From CAIYQJ01 sp963717255 (GTDB lineage: Bacteria; Chloroflexota; Limnocylindria; Limnocylindrales; CSP1-4), in assembly GCA_963717255.1 (NCBI GenBank), contig CAVQVT010000013.1:62001-126000 (forward strand): DNA of 64,000 bases, written 5' to 3'. The position numbers were made by a program, and so were the translations under genes. This document shows positions 1-8,199 of the stretch, in pieces. Each line of letters starts with the position of its first letter. The stretch's first letter is position 1. The notes under the pieces were generated by a model. The model did not search any database, was not told the origin of the DNA, and saw nothing but the letters and a program-made list of their open reading frames with translations.

Positions 1-350
1 TCCTCCTCGTCGTCCGTCACGGCCCGGGCGAGCGCGGCCGTCTCGGCGGCCGTCGGGGCCTTCGCCGGGGCCGGGGCGGCCTCGGCCATGACGGCCGGGG
101 CCGTCGCGACGATCACCGTGCCTGCGGGGATCCCTGTGGTGGGGTCGAAGAGGAGCGCGTACGCCTCGTCCGCCGCGGCGATCTCGTGCTTCGCCCAGTC
201 GCGAAGGCCGTCGGGGGCGGACTCGAGGAACGCGATGACGTCGTCGTGCGCGGCTTCGATGTCCTGCGTGTTGGCGTCGCGCGTCAGCCCGAGGCGCGCG
301 AGGAGCTCTGTCTCCATCGCGGCGCCGGGATCCTGTCGGGGAGCGGTCAT
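1..350 (-). CDS. Hypothetical protein, 5' part only
   Basis: An open frame starts at ATG 350 and runs leftward off the window edge, so about 116 N-terminal residues are visible. The first 70 residues are mostly helical and charged, and the pattern LLARLGLTRDAN followed by IEAAHDDVIAFL vaguely resembles a J-domain-like or helical adaptor start. After about residue 75 the sequence becomes Ala/Pro/Thr rich, like a linker. I do not recognise the family. It is divergent from the O-antigen ligase gene. No promoter is obvious in the roughly 300 bp between them apart from one inverted repeat. Confidence 0.55.
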   Translation of the reverse strand, partial: MTAPRQDPGAAMETELLARLGLTRDANTQDIEAAHDDVIAFLESAPDGLRDWAKHEIAAADEAYALLFDPTTGIPAGTVIVATAPAVMAEAAPAPAKAPTAAETAALARAVTDDEE

Positions 351-509
351 GAAGTCCGTGTCCTTCCGGGGGACGCTGCGCGGACTCCGGCCCGCGCGTG
401 CGTTCGATGTGATGCGTTGATTGTCGATTTGAGCGATTTCGCGGACCATCCGCCGGGCGGTAGGTTTCGGATAGATGCGCGGCCGCTCCGGCCCCGGTGC
501 GAGCGTGGA

Positions 510-531
510 GGGTATAGGCGCACCTATACCC
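510..531. promoter_or_regulatory. Perfect 9-bp inverted repeat in the divergent intergenic region
   Basis: GGGTATAGG and CCTATACCC are separated by four bases. It is an AT-containing dyad in an otherwise extremely GC-rich 297-bp region between the partial minus-strand gene (start 350) and the O-antigen ligase gene (start 648). The form suits an operator for a dimeric regulator. No poly-T follows, so a terminator is less likely. Only the symmetry is seen directly. Confidence 0.4.
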
Positions 532-647
532 GACGGCCCCCACCGGCCGGACCCGGGCGACGAGCGTCCCCGGGGCCGCTATCCTCCGCCTCGAGCCACG
601 GGCCGACGGAGTCACGCCCGGGACCCCGGAGGACAAGAGCGCCACCG

Positions 648-2165
648 ATGGAGAAGAGCAGCCGCGCCGCACGGCTCGAGAGCGAGCCGACCCGCGCGTC
701 CGCACGGCCGGGGGCGCCCGGGGGGGCGGGCCCGGAGGCCCGCGTGGCCGCCGCCGGCACCTCGATCCGGACCGCCGCCTCCGACCTCCTCGAGATCCTC
801 GCCACGGACTGGGGTGCGCTGCTCGCACTGACTGCCCTCGCCTGCTGGTTCCTGGGCCACTTCCCGGCGCTCGCGCCGATCTTCATCCCCGCGTGGGTCG
901 TCACCGGCCTCGCCGTCGGGGTCATCCGTCCCTGGTACGGCCTCCTCGTGACCGTCGCGGTCGTGCCCTTCTACGGCGGCGCGACCGATCAGCAGACCGG
1001 CGAGATCCTCCGGGTCCTCCCCATCTACGGCGCCGCGGTGCGCGTCCTCCTGGACCGCTTCATCGTCGCGCCGAGCTTCGGCCGGGCGACGTCGTCCCAG
1101 CCTCCGTGGTGGGTCGTCGCCGCCGCGATCGCAGCGGTGGGCCTGTACGCGCTCACCGCCCTCACCGGCTATCTCGCCGAAGGGAAGGACGAGCTGTGGC
1201 TCTGGGCCGGCCTCCGCCAGCTCGTCGGCGGCTCCATGGCCATGATGGTCGCCTGGGTCGTCGCCGCCCACGTCGTCGCCGGGAAGGACCGGACGCTGAC
1301 CGTCGTCGCGTTGGTCACGACCGTCGTCGCCTCGGTCGTCGCCCTCGGCGCATGGTTCTCGATCCCCGTGGTCGACTTGTTCACCTTCGTCTCGCGGGTC
1401 GAGGGCGGCCGCCTCGGGGCGCTCGGCTACCCGACGCCGACCGCGATGGGCCTCGCCACGACCCTCCCGCTCGCGTTCGTCGCTGCGTACCGGTTCCGCC
1501 GCTGGCTGGTGATCCCGCTGGTGGGCCTCGTCCTCGTGGTCATGGTCCTGACGTACTCACGCGGTCCCCTGATCGCGCTCTGCCTGGGGGTGGTGGCGGG
1601 CGCGCTGGCGACCGGGCGCGTGGACCGACGCATGGCGCTCCTGGGCGCGGCGGTGGCCGCGGTGGCCCTCGTCGGCCTGATCGCCTTCCGCTTCGGGACG
1701 ACCCTCGACGCGATGTCACAGGCCTTCTCCGCGATGATCGACAGCGACGGCAACCGCGTCCGCTCGTGGTTCGCGACCGTTCCGATCGTCATCTCGAACC
1801 CGATCCTCGGCGGCGGGTGGTACGCGCTCAACCGCTTCGAGGACTTCTACCGGTACGGGGTCGCGAACGCGCACAACACGATCCTCGACGGTTTCGCGTC
1901 GGGCGGCGTCCCCCTCGGGGTCACGAACGCGATCGTCATCCTCTACTCGGCGTGGATGACCTGGGTCCGCCGCCACACGATGGCGCCCTACCTGATCGCC
2001 GCGGTCGTGACGTTCTGCGTCTGCATGGCCTGGGACATCCCCAACGTCCGCAGCTACGCGGCGGTCATGGGCGGGATCGTGCTGGGCATGGCCGCCGGGC
2101 CGCTCATCGGACGCGACGACGCGACTCTCGCGGACCCCGGCCCAGCAGCAGCGGCGGGTGGATGA
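648..2165 (+). CDS. O-antigen ligase / Wzy-type polymerase family membrane protein
   Basis: A 505-residue polytopic membrane protein with about 10-12 hydrophobic segments after a 55-residue Ala/Arg-rich cytoplasmic leader. The TYSRGPL motif after a central helix and the HNTILDGFASGG motif in the late periplasmic loop are typical of the O-antigen ligase (Wzy_C) family, which joins or polymerises lipid-linked glycans on the outer face of the membrane. ATG 648 is preferred: GGAGGA lies about 14 nt upstream, and the upstream extension of the frame is low-complexity and lacks membrane character. The 3' end overlaps the convergent glycosyltransferase gene by 62 bp. Flanking glycosyltransferases, flippase and sugar-1-P transferase support a role in polysaccharide assembly. 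Ligase versus polymerase cannot be decided from sequence. Confidence 0.82.
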   Translation: MEKSSRAARLESEPTRASARPGAPGGAGPEARVAAAGTSIRTAASDLLEILATDWGALLALTALACWFLGHFPALAPIFIPAWVVTGLAVGVIRPWYGLLVTVAVVPFYGGATDQQTGEILRVLPIYGAAVRVLLDRFIVAPSFGRATSSQPPWWVVAAAIAAVGLYALTALTGYLAEGKDELWLWAGLRQLVGGSMAMMVAWVVAAHVVAGKDRTLTVVALVTTVVASVVALGAWFSIPVVDLFTFVSRVEGGRLGALGYPTPTAMGLATTLPLAFVAAYRFRRWLVIPLVGLVLVVMVLTYSRGPLIALCLGVVAGALATGRVDRRMALLGAAVAAVALVGLIAFRFGTTLDAMSQAFSAMIDSDGNRVRSWFATVPIVISNPILGGGWYALNRFEDFYRYGVANAHNTILDGFASGGVPLGVTNAIVILYSAWMTWVRRHTMAPYLIAAVVTFCVCMAWDIPNVRSYAAVMGGIVLGMAAGPLIGRDDATLADPGPAAAAGG

Positions 2166-2904
2166 CGAAGAGCTTCGCGATCGACGCCCAGTGGTGGCGT
2201 GTCGCGGGGTTGCGCAGGTCGAGCGTCCGCCGGCTCTGGCGCTCGTACGCGTGCTCCATGACCGCGGCCGGCTCGACGTGGACCTCCCAGCCCGCCTGCC
2301 ACATCCGGTAGCACCAGTCGAGGTCCTCGCCGTAGAGGAAGATCCGCTCGTCCATCCCGCCGACCGCCCCGATCGCCTCGCGCCGGACGAGCATCGCGGC
2401 CCCGAGGCCCCAGTGCACCGGCCCGGCCTCTCTCGGCGGGTCGTCCAGCCGGAGGTGCCGACGAAGGACCCGCTCACCCATGCGGGTGCGACCGAAGGGC
2501 GACCGTCGGGCGAGCATCGTGAGCGGTGACGGCCACGTACGGATCGAGGCCTGCGGCGACCCGTCCGGATAGACGAGGCGGGGCACGACGATCCCGACGC
2601 GGGGATGGGCATCGAGGTAGGCCTGGAGCGCCGCCACGCTCCCGGGGAGGACGACGAGATCGGGGTTCGCGAGGAGGATGTCGTCAGCGGGCGCCGCACG
2701 GCAGCCCTCGTTGATCGCGACGGCGAAGCCGCCGTTGGTCGCGCGCTCGATGACGCGGACGTCGGGGAACTCCGTGCGGACGATCGCGACCGTCTCGTCG
2801 CCGCCGGCGTTGTCCACGACGATCGTCGGGACTCCGCGAAGGGACCGCAGGCACTCGCGGATCCACCCGGCGGAGCGATACGTGACGACGATCGCGGTGG
2901 TCAC
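2104..2904 (-). CDS. Glycosyltransferase family 2 (rhamnosyltransferase-like)
   Basis: 266 residues starting at GTG 2904 with the classic GT-A opening TTAIVVTYRS. The nucleotide-sugar pocket residues appear as VVDNAGGD (about residue 30), the metal-binding region as LLANPDLVV (about 75), and the acceptor/catalytic block as YGEDLDWCYRMW (about 190). NPD in place of a strict DxD is common in the RfbF/WbbL rhamnosyltransferase group. It is cytoplasmic or membrane-associated and should add one sugar to a lipid-linked oligosaccharide. It is divergent from the next GT2 gene with only 30 bp between starts and convergent with the ligase gene. The donor sugar is not predictable. Confidence 0.85.
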   Translation of the reverse strand: MTTAIVVTYRSAGWIRECLRSLRGVPTIVVDNAGGDETVAIVRTEFPDVRVIERATNGGFAVAINEGCRAAPADDILLANPDLVVLPGSVAALQAYLDAHPRVGIVVPRLVYPDGSPQASIRTWPSPLTMLARRSPFGRTRMGERVLRRHLRLDDPPREAGPVHWGLGAAMLVRREAIGAVGGMDERIFLYGEDLDWCYRMWQAGWEVHVEPAAVMEHAYERQSRRTLDLRNPATRHHWASIAKLFVIHPPLLLGRGPRESRRRVR

Positions 2905-2921
2905 GATGCCTGGTCCTCACA

Positions 2922-2927
2922 TACCCT
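2922..2927 (+). promoter_or_regulatory. -10 box of a probable leaderless promoter
   Basis: TACCCT ends exactly 7 nt before the GTG at 2935, the spacing expected if transcription begins on the start codon. No Shine-Dalgarno sequence precedes that GTG. The same TANNNT-plus-6/7 arrangement recurs before several other genes in this window, which makes this more than a single match. It also fixes the start choice for the downstream glycosyltransferase. Confidence 0.45.
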
Positions 2928-2934
2928 GAGACTC

Positions 2935-4029
2935 GTGCGCGCGAACGATACGCCCGACGGTCCCCCCATCGTGCCCGAGGTGGACGTCGTCGTCCCGCTC
3001 TTCCGGCCCGGGGCCTGGCTGGCGCGATGCCTGGCGTCGGTGCGCGGCGCCGTCGGGATCGACGCCCGCATCGCGCTCGTGGACGACACGCCCGGCGACG
3101 CGGTCGTCGCCGCGTTCGCGGCCGCCTCGCCGGACGTGCGCCTCCTGGCGATGGACCGAAACGCGGGGTTCGCGGCGGCGGCGAACGCGGGGATCGCCGC
3201 CGGCTCGGCCCCGTACGTGCTGCTGCTCAACCAGGACGCGGCCGTCTCGCCGGACTACGCGGCGCGGCTCGTCGCACGGATGGAGGCCGATCCGCGTCTC
3301 GCGTCGGCTTCCGGCAAGCTGCTGCACGCGGACGACGACGGCATGCCCGACGGCCTCGTCGACTCGTGCGGGCTGGAGGTGCGTCGAGGACGGCGCGTGG
3401 TGGACACCGGCCAGGGCGACCCGGACGACGGCCGGTACGACGGGTGCCGGGAGGCCTTCGGGGTGTCGGCCGCGGCCGCGCTGTACCGGAGGGCGGCACT
3501 GGAAGCGGTCGCCGTGCGCGGTGCGGTCTTCGACCCTCGTTTCGTCATGTACAAGGAGGACGTGGACCTCGCGTGGCGCCTCCGCGCGGCGGGGTGGACG
3601 TCGGCGGTGGACGGCGCGGCGGTCGGCCTCCATGCCAGGGGCGCGGAGCGGGCACCGGACGCCCGGCCGGGACCCCACGATGGGCGGCCACGGGACGCCG
3701 AGCGGGCAGAGGACGCCGCGCCGCGCTCCATCGAGAGCGTGGCCCGGATCCTGCGCCAGGAGCGGGTGAAATCGCGGCGCGTCCGCCAGCTGGCGTGGCG
3801 GAACCAGCTGCTCCTGCTCCTGAAGAACGAGGAGGCGGACGACCTCGCTCGCTCGCTTCCCGACGTGGTCCTCGTGCAGGCCGCCTACGCGGTGACCGGG
3901 CTGCTCGTTGACCCATGGGGCACGCTCATGGCCCGTGCGCGGTTCCTCGGCGACGTCGTCCCGGCGCTCCGCGCGCGCCGTGCGTGGCGACGGAGCCGCA
4001 CGACCGCGGTGGGCGACTGGCTCCCCTGA
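2935..4029 (+). CDS. Glycosyltransferase family 2
   Basis: 364 residues with an N-terminal GT-A fold: VDVVVPLFRPG opening, VDDTPGD (about residue 45), LLNQDAAVSP metal-binding block (about 100) and YKEDVDLAWRLRAAGW (about 205). The C-terminal 130 residues are Arg-rich with amphipathic stretches, as in membrane-associated GT2 enzymes of polysaccharide clusters. GTG 2935 is chosen because a -10-like box sits 7 nt before it. A second in-frame GTG at 2971 would also give a complete fold. It stands alone on the plus strand between two minus-strand GT2 genes, so it is transcribed separately from them. Confidence 0.82.
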   Translation: MRANDTPDGPPIVPEVDVVVPLFRPGAWLARCLASVRGAVGIDARIALVDDTPGDAVVAAFAAASPDVRLLAMDRNAGFAAAANAGIAAGSAPYVLLLNQDAAVSPDYAARLVARMEADPRLASASGKLLHADDDGMPDGLVDSCGLEVRRGRRVVDTGQGDPDDGRYDGCREAFGVSAAAALYRRAALEAVAVRGAVFDPRFVMYKEDVDLAWRLRAAGWTSAVDGAAVGLHARGAERAPDARPGPHDGRPRDAERAEDAAPRSIESVARILRQERVKSRRVRQLAWRNQLLLLLKNEEADDLARSLPDVVLVQAAYAVTGLLVDPWGTLMARARFLGDVVPALRARRAWRRSRTTAVGDWLP

Positions 4030-4055
4030 GCGCCCCTGCCGCGGCCGCTGGCCGG

Positions 4056-4811
4056 TCACCCCCGGCGTGGCCGGATCCGCAGCGAGGCCCAGCGGAACGG
4101 GAAGAGGATCTCGCTCGCGACCAGGAAGGCGAGACCGCGGACGCCGTACAGGCGGCGGTGCTTCCGCCAGAGTCGCCACCGGACGCGGTACACCGACCGC
4201 AGCGCGCGGGCGTTCCGCGACGCCTCCGGGTGGATCGTGTAGCGGAGGAGAGGTTCGTGGACCGCCGCCCCGATCCAGCCGGCGTCCACCATCGCGACCC
4301 AGAGCGCCCAGTCCTCCAGCGTGCGTGCGAACGCCGGATCGAACCCGCCGACCGCCCGGTACGCGACTGTGCGGATCAGGCTGGTCCCGTGGGCGTAGTT
4401 GCCGCGCAGGAGGCGTCCGCGGTCGAACGGGGGCGCCGCCCGCTCGCCCGAGCGCGCGCCCGCGTACTGCACGCCCGTGTAGGCGAAGCCGACGCGCGGA
4501 TCGGTCATGGCGCGCCGCGTCTCTGCCACGTACGTCGGCTCGAGCGTGTCGTCGCCGGCGAGGATCATGAAGAAGTCGGTGGTGACCATCTCCGCGGCGG
4601 CGCGGAACGCGGCGAGAGCGCCTCGGTGCTCCAGCTCCACGACGTCCACCCCGAGACCGCGGGCGACCTCCGCCGAGCCGTCCGTGGAGCCATCGTCCAC
4701 GCAGAGGATCCGGCAGGGGTACGTCTGCGCGAGCGCGGAGCGCACCGCGTCGCCGACCGTCGCGGCCTGCTGGTACGAGGAGACGACGATCGTGACGTCA
4801 GGGGACGTCAT
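4056..4811 (-). CDS. Glycosyltransferase family 2
   Basis: 251 residues from ATG 4811. The order is typical of GT2: VTIVVSSYQQ opening, CVDDGSTDGS (about residue 35), LAGDDTLEP DxD-type metal site (about 90) and TLEDWALWVAMVDAGW acceptor/base block (about 165). The C-terminal 60 residues are basic and hydrophobic (WRLWRKHRRLYG, ILFPFRWASLRI), suggesting peripheral membrane attachment. The frame stays open upstream, but the residues before ATG 4811 are low complexity and antisense to the next gene. It is convergent with the preceding GT2 gene with a 26-bp gap. Confidence 0.83.
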   Translation of the reverse strand: MTSPDVTIVVSSYQQAATVGDAVRSALAQTYPCRILCVDDGSTDGSAEVARGLGVDVVELEHRGALAAFRAAAEMVTTDFFMILAGDDTLEPTYVAETRRAMTDPRVGFAYTGVQYAGARSGERAAPPFDRGRLLRGNYAHGTSLIRTVAYRAVGGFDPAFARTLEDWALWVAMVDAGWIGAAVHEPLLRYTIHPEASRNARALRSVYRVRWRLWRKHRRLYGVRGLAFLVASEILFPFRWASLRIRPRRG

Positions 4812-4837
4812 CGGCGCCAGCCGATCACCGCGGCCGC

Positions 4838-4843
4838 TACTCT
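4838..4843 (+). promoter_or_regulatory. -10 box of a probable leaderless promoter
   Basis: TACTCT is followed by 7 nt and then the ATG at 4851 with no Shine-Dalgarno between them. This matches the leaderless spacing seen at 2922 and 19892. No convincing -35 element is visible upstream. Confidence 0.42.
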
Positions 4844-4850
4844 CACGCAC

Positions 4851-6107
4851 ATGAACGCTGGGCCTTCGCGCGTCCTCATGCTCACGCCCGACATCGACTT
4901 CCTCGACCGGCGGATCGCCCAGGAGGCCGCGAGTCTCGCCGCGAGGGGCGCGGAGGTGGACATCTTCGCGGTCTTCGGCCCCCTGAGCGGTCCCACGATG
5001 CCCGACCGCGTCCGCATGCTCTCGCCGCGCACCCGCGCGAATGGTCCGGGTCCCGTCGAAGGAAGCGCGCGCCGGTTCAAGAAGCGGCTCAAGAGGACGC
5101 TCCCCTTCGTCCACGAGGTTCTCGACCGGGCACAGTATGCGGTCACCGACAGGGCCGGTGCCATCGCCGGCGCCCACGAGCAGGAGATCCTGGGCCTCGG
5201 CCGATACGACGTCGTGTTCGCCCACGACATCCCCGTCCTGCCTCTCGCGGTCCGCCTGCGGCATGCCTGGGGCTCGCCGATCGTCAGCGACCTCCACGAG
5301 GTCTTCCCGGAGATGGAGGAGGCGATCCCGTCGCGGTCGGCACGCGCGTACTGGCGGCGCGTGGAATCGCGCTTCATCCGCGAGGCCGACGCGCTCATGT
5401 GCGTGAACGCGGCCGTCGCCGAGTACGTGGTCTCCCGGTATCACCCACGAGTCCCCGTCGGGGTCGTCAGCAACTCCGTGCCGTTCGTCCCGCGGGCGGC
5501 GCTCGCTCCCGGCGCCATCCGTGCCCTGTACGGGCTCCCCGAGCGGGCACGGATCCTCACCTTCGCCGGGTCGCTGCGCCCCGCGAACAACCTCGAGGTC
5601 GTCGTGCGCGGCTTCCTACGTGCCCGGCTCGGTGGCTGGGTCCTCGCGTTCCTCGGCAGCGGGCCGCACCAGTCTCGACTCGAGGCGATCGTCCACGACG
5701 AGGACGCCGCGGGTCGTGTCTTCCTCGGCTGCCGGCTGCCGCAGGACGACCTGGTCCGGACCCTGGGGTCCGCGGACGCCGGCCTGCTCCCGTATGCGGC
5801 GGCCGGCTTCAACCACACCATCGCGACGCCGAACAAGCTGTTCGAGTACATCCAGGCGCGCCTGCCGATCGCCTCCTCCCGTCTGCCCATGGTCGAGAGG
5901 ATCCTGGATGCCAACGGCAACGGTGCCTACGTCGACTACTCGACGCCTGAGACCACCGCCGACGGTCTGCGCGCGTTCGTGAACGACAGGCTGCCCGGCA
6001 TCACGGACGACGTGCTGGATCGAGCGGCGGCGACCGTGTGCTGGGAGCGCGACGAGGCCGCCCTGTTCCGAGCGGTCGACGCGGCGCTCGCCGCCCGCAC
6101 GGACTAG
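4851..6107 (+). CDS. Glycosyltransferase family 4 (GT-B fold)
   Basis: 418 residues. The N-terminal Rossmann half begins with RVLMLTPDIDFLDRR, and the linker region contains FAHDIPVLPLAVRLRH and SDLHEVFPEMEEAIP. The C-terminal GT-B half has the hinge VSNSVPF, strand ILTFAGSLRPANNLE, and FEYIQARLPIASS, the segment that normally holds the donor nucleotide. The usual E-x7-E motif is weak. It transfers a sugar from a nucleotide donor on the cytoplasmic face. The stop overlaps the convergent asnB stop by 4 nt. Family assignment is firm; substrate is unknown. Confidence 0.82.
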   Translation: MNAGPSRVLMLTPDIDFLDRRIAQEAASLAARGAEVDIFAVFGPLSGPTMPDRVRMLSPRTRANGPGPVEGSARRFKKRLKRTLPFVHEVLDRAQYAVTDRAGAIAGAHEQEILGLGRYDVVFAHDIPVLPLAVRLRHAWGSPIVSDLHEVFPEMEEAIPSRSARAYWRRVESRFIREADALMCVNAAVAEYVVSRYHPRVPVGVVSNSVPFVPRAALAPGAIRALYGLPERARILTFAGSLRPANNLEVVVRGFLRARLGGWVLAFLGSGPHQSRLEAIVHDEDAAGRVFLGCRLPQDDLVRTLGSADAGLLPYAAAGFNHTIATPNKLFEYIQARLPIASSRLPMVERILDANGNGAYVDYSTPETTADGLRAFVNDRLPGITDDVLDRAAATVCWERDEAALFRAVDAALAARTD

Positions 6108-8071
6108 TCGATGCGGGGTCCCGGACCCGTCTGGCGGCCGTCGGGGCGGGGCAGGACGGAGGCAGCGGCCCCGTCCGGGAAGCGCAGCTGAGCCGCGCGA
6201 TCGTGGAAGGTCTGCTGCCACAGCTCCAGGCAGAACAGCCCCCAGAAGCTGCGCCCGAACGTCGGCTCGCTCTCGAACCTCTCCAGGGCCAGCCTGTCGT
6301 CGATCAGCTCCCGCGTCAGCGCGCTGCCCGAGGTCATCACCCCGTGGACGTAGTCGCGGGCCTCCCCGCGTGCCCACAGGTTGAAGGGCGTCGGGAACCC
6401 CATCTTGTCCACCCGCGCCGCGATCGATGCCGGCACCACGTCGCCGAGGGCCGCGAGGAGCGCGCGCTTGAGCCTCCCACCTTCGAACTTCACGCCCGGC
6501 GGGATCGTCGCCGAGAGCTCCACGAGCGGGTGGTCCAGGAACGGCAGGCGGGACTCGAGGCCGTGGGCCATGCTCACGCGGTCCTCCACCTGGAGGAGCC
6601 CTGGCAGGAGCGCCTTGAAGTCGAAGTGCGTCATCCGGTCGAAGTAGGACTCGCCGCGCAGGTTTTCGGCGTTGTAGATCGCGCGGAAGGTCTCGAACGG
6701 CGAGTAGTCGCCGAGCAGGTCCCAGCGGATCTCGTCACCCAGGTGGTGGGAACGGCTCACGAGACGGTAGTAGCGCCGGTCCATCTCGTCGAAGAGCCCC
6801 TCGCGCCAGAACTCCTGGAGGAGAGGCTTGTAGCCGCGGAGGGCCGTGAGGTTCGGCAGGATCGACTCGTAGCTGACGATGAAGCTCCCGCTGTTCATCG
6901 TCCCGTCGATCGCGCCCTTCAGGCACTGCTCGAAGTACGCGATGAGATACCGGGTGTACCCGCCGAACAGCTCGTCGCCCCCCTGCCCCCCGAGCACGAC
7001 CTTGCGGTCCTCGGCCGCCATCGCCGAGACCATGTACTGGGGGAAGGCGCCAGGGCCGGCCACCGGGTAGTCGAGGTGGTAGATCACGGACGCCATCGAG
7101 CGGACGAAGTCGTCGACCCCGATCTCCAGCTCCCTCAGCCGGAGGCCCTTCGCCGCGGCCAGCTCACGGGCGTACACGCGCTCGTCGAACGCGGGGCCCA
7201 GGTCGAAGGCGCCCGTGAAGGCGGCGAAGTCGCCGTCGTACACGTCAGCGGCGAGCGACGCCACGATGCTCGAGTCGAGTCCGCCGCTCAGGTACGCGCC
7301 GACCGGGACGTCGGCGACCATGTGCGCCCGGACCGAGTCGATCATCCGCGCCCGGAGCTCCTCCTCGAAGTACCGACTCGTGTGCCGCAGGTCGGGCTCG
7401 AACTGGACGTCCCAGTAGCGGCGAATGGCCGTAGATCCACCCCGGGCCCGCATTTCGTGACCGGCCGGAAGCTCACGGACGCCGCGGAACAGTGTCTTCC
7501 CGTCGAGGCACGCCTGAAACGCGAGGTAGTCCTTCAGCGCGTCGAGGTCGGTCCGGATCGCGGGCAGGAACGGGAGCAGCGCCTTGGCCTCGGACGCGAC
7601 GTAGAGGATGCGATCGACCTCGGCGTAGTACAGCGGCTTCATCCCGAATCGATCGCGGGCGCAGAACAGCGTTTCCTCCCGCTCGTCCCAGAGCGCGAGG
7701 GCGAACATGCCACGCAGGTGGTCGAGGACGCCCGGACCCCACCGCCGGTATCCGGCAAGGATGACCTCTGTGTCAGAGGTCGTGCGGAACGAGTCCGCGC
7801 CCAACTCGTCGCGCAGCTCGCGGAAGTTGTAGATCTCGCCGTTGTACGTGATCCAGTCGCCGGCTGAGTCCGTCATCGGCTGGTCGCCGGTTGCGAGGTC
7901 GATGATCGACAGGCGGCGATGTGCGAAGCCGACGTGGCCGCGGTCATGGATCCACAGGCCGTCGCCATCCGGTCCGCGATGGCGGAGAAGGCCGCTCATC
8001 AGTTCCAGGCGCTGTCGCGGGTCGGGGACGGGGTCTCCGTCAAGCGAGAGGATTCCGGCGATGCCGCACAC
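6104..8071 (-). CDS. asnB: Asparagine synthase (glutamine-hydrolysing), AsnB type
   Basis: 655 residues from GTG 8071, so the mature enzyme exposes Cys2 as the class II amidotransferase nucleophile (CGIAGI). RHRGPDG and the HRRLSIIDL block follow in the glutaminase half (residues 2-220). The synthetase half has the PP-loop GAYLSGGLDSS (about 255) and GGQGGDELFGGYTRY (about 365). Length fits the family (600-660). It transfers glutamine-derived ammonia to an adenylated carboxylate, normally aspartate. Members embedded in polysaccharide clusters, as here, may amidate a sugar acid instead, so the substrate is uncertain. A TAACCT box 6 nt before the GTG suggests leaderless transcription. Confidence 0.88.
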   Translation of the reverse strand: MCGIAGILSLDGDPVPDPRQRLELMSGLLRHRGPDGDGLWIHDRGHVGFAHRRLSIIDLATGDQPMTDSAGDWITYNGEIYNFRELRDELGADSFRTTSDTEVILAGYRRWGPGVLDHLRGMFALALWDEREETLFCARDRFGMKPLYYAEVDRILYVASEAKALLPFLPAIRTDLDALKDYLAFQACLDGKTLFRGVRELPAGHEMRARGGSTAIRRYWDVQFEPDLRHTSRYFEEELRARMIDSVRAHMVADVPVGAYLSGGLDSSIVASLAADVYDGDFAAFTGAFDLGPAFDERVYARELAAAKGLRLRELEIGVDDFVRSMASVIYHLDYPVAGPGAFPQYMVSAMAAEDRKVVLGGQGGDELFGGYTRYLIAYFEQCLKGAIDGTMNSGSFIVSYESILPNLTALRGYKPLLQEFWREGLFDEMDRRYYRLVSRSHHLGDEIRWDLLGDYSPFETFRAIYNAENLRGESYFDRMTHFDFKALLPGLLQVEDRVSMAHGLESRLPFLDHPLVELSATIPPGVKFEGGRLKRALLAALGDVVPASIAARVDKMGFPTPFNLWARGEARDYVHGVMTSGSALTRELIDDRLALERFESEPTFGRSFWGLFCLELWQQTFHDRAAQLRFPDGAAASVLPRPDGRQTGPGPRID

Positions 8072-8077
8072 GGCCGC

Positions 8078-8083
8078 AGGTTA
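8078..8083 (-). promoter_or_regulatory. -10 box of a probable leaderless promoter for asnB
   Basis: Read on the minus strand, TAACCT is followed by 6 nt and the GTG start of asnB. There is no ribosome-binding site in the gap. The roughly 130 bp between asnB and the flippase stop otherwise holds nothing recognisable. Confidence 0.4.
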
Positions 8084-8199
8084 CCGCACTGCATCGCGTT
8101 GGCCGGCGGCGCGCCCGCCGGCGGTGGTCCCCGAGTCGTCAGCCAGCCTCGCGCCGGTTGGGGCCCTTGAGTCGACGGCCCGCGTCGCCGGCCGCGGCC

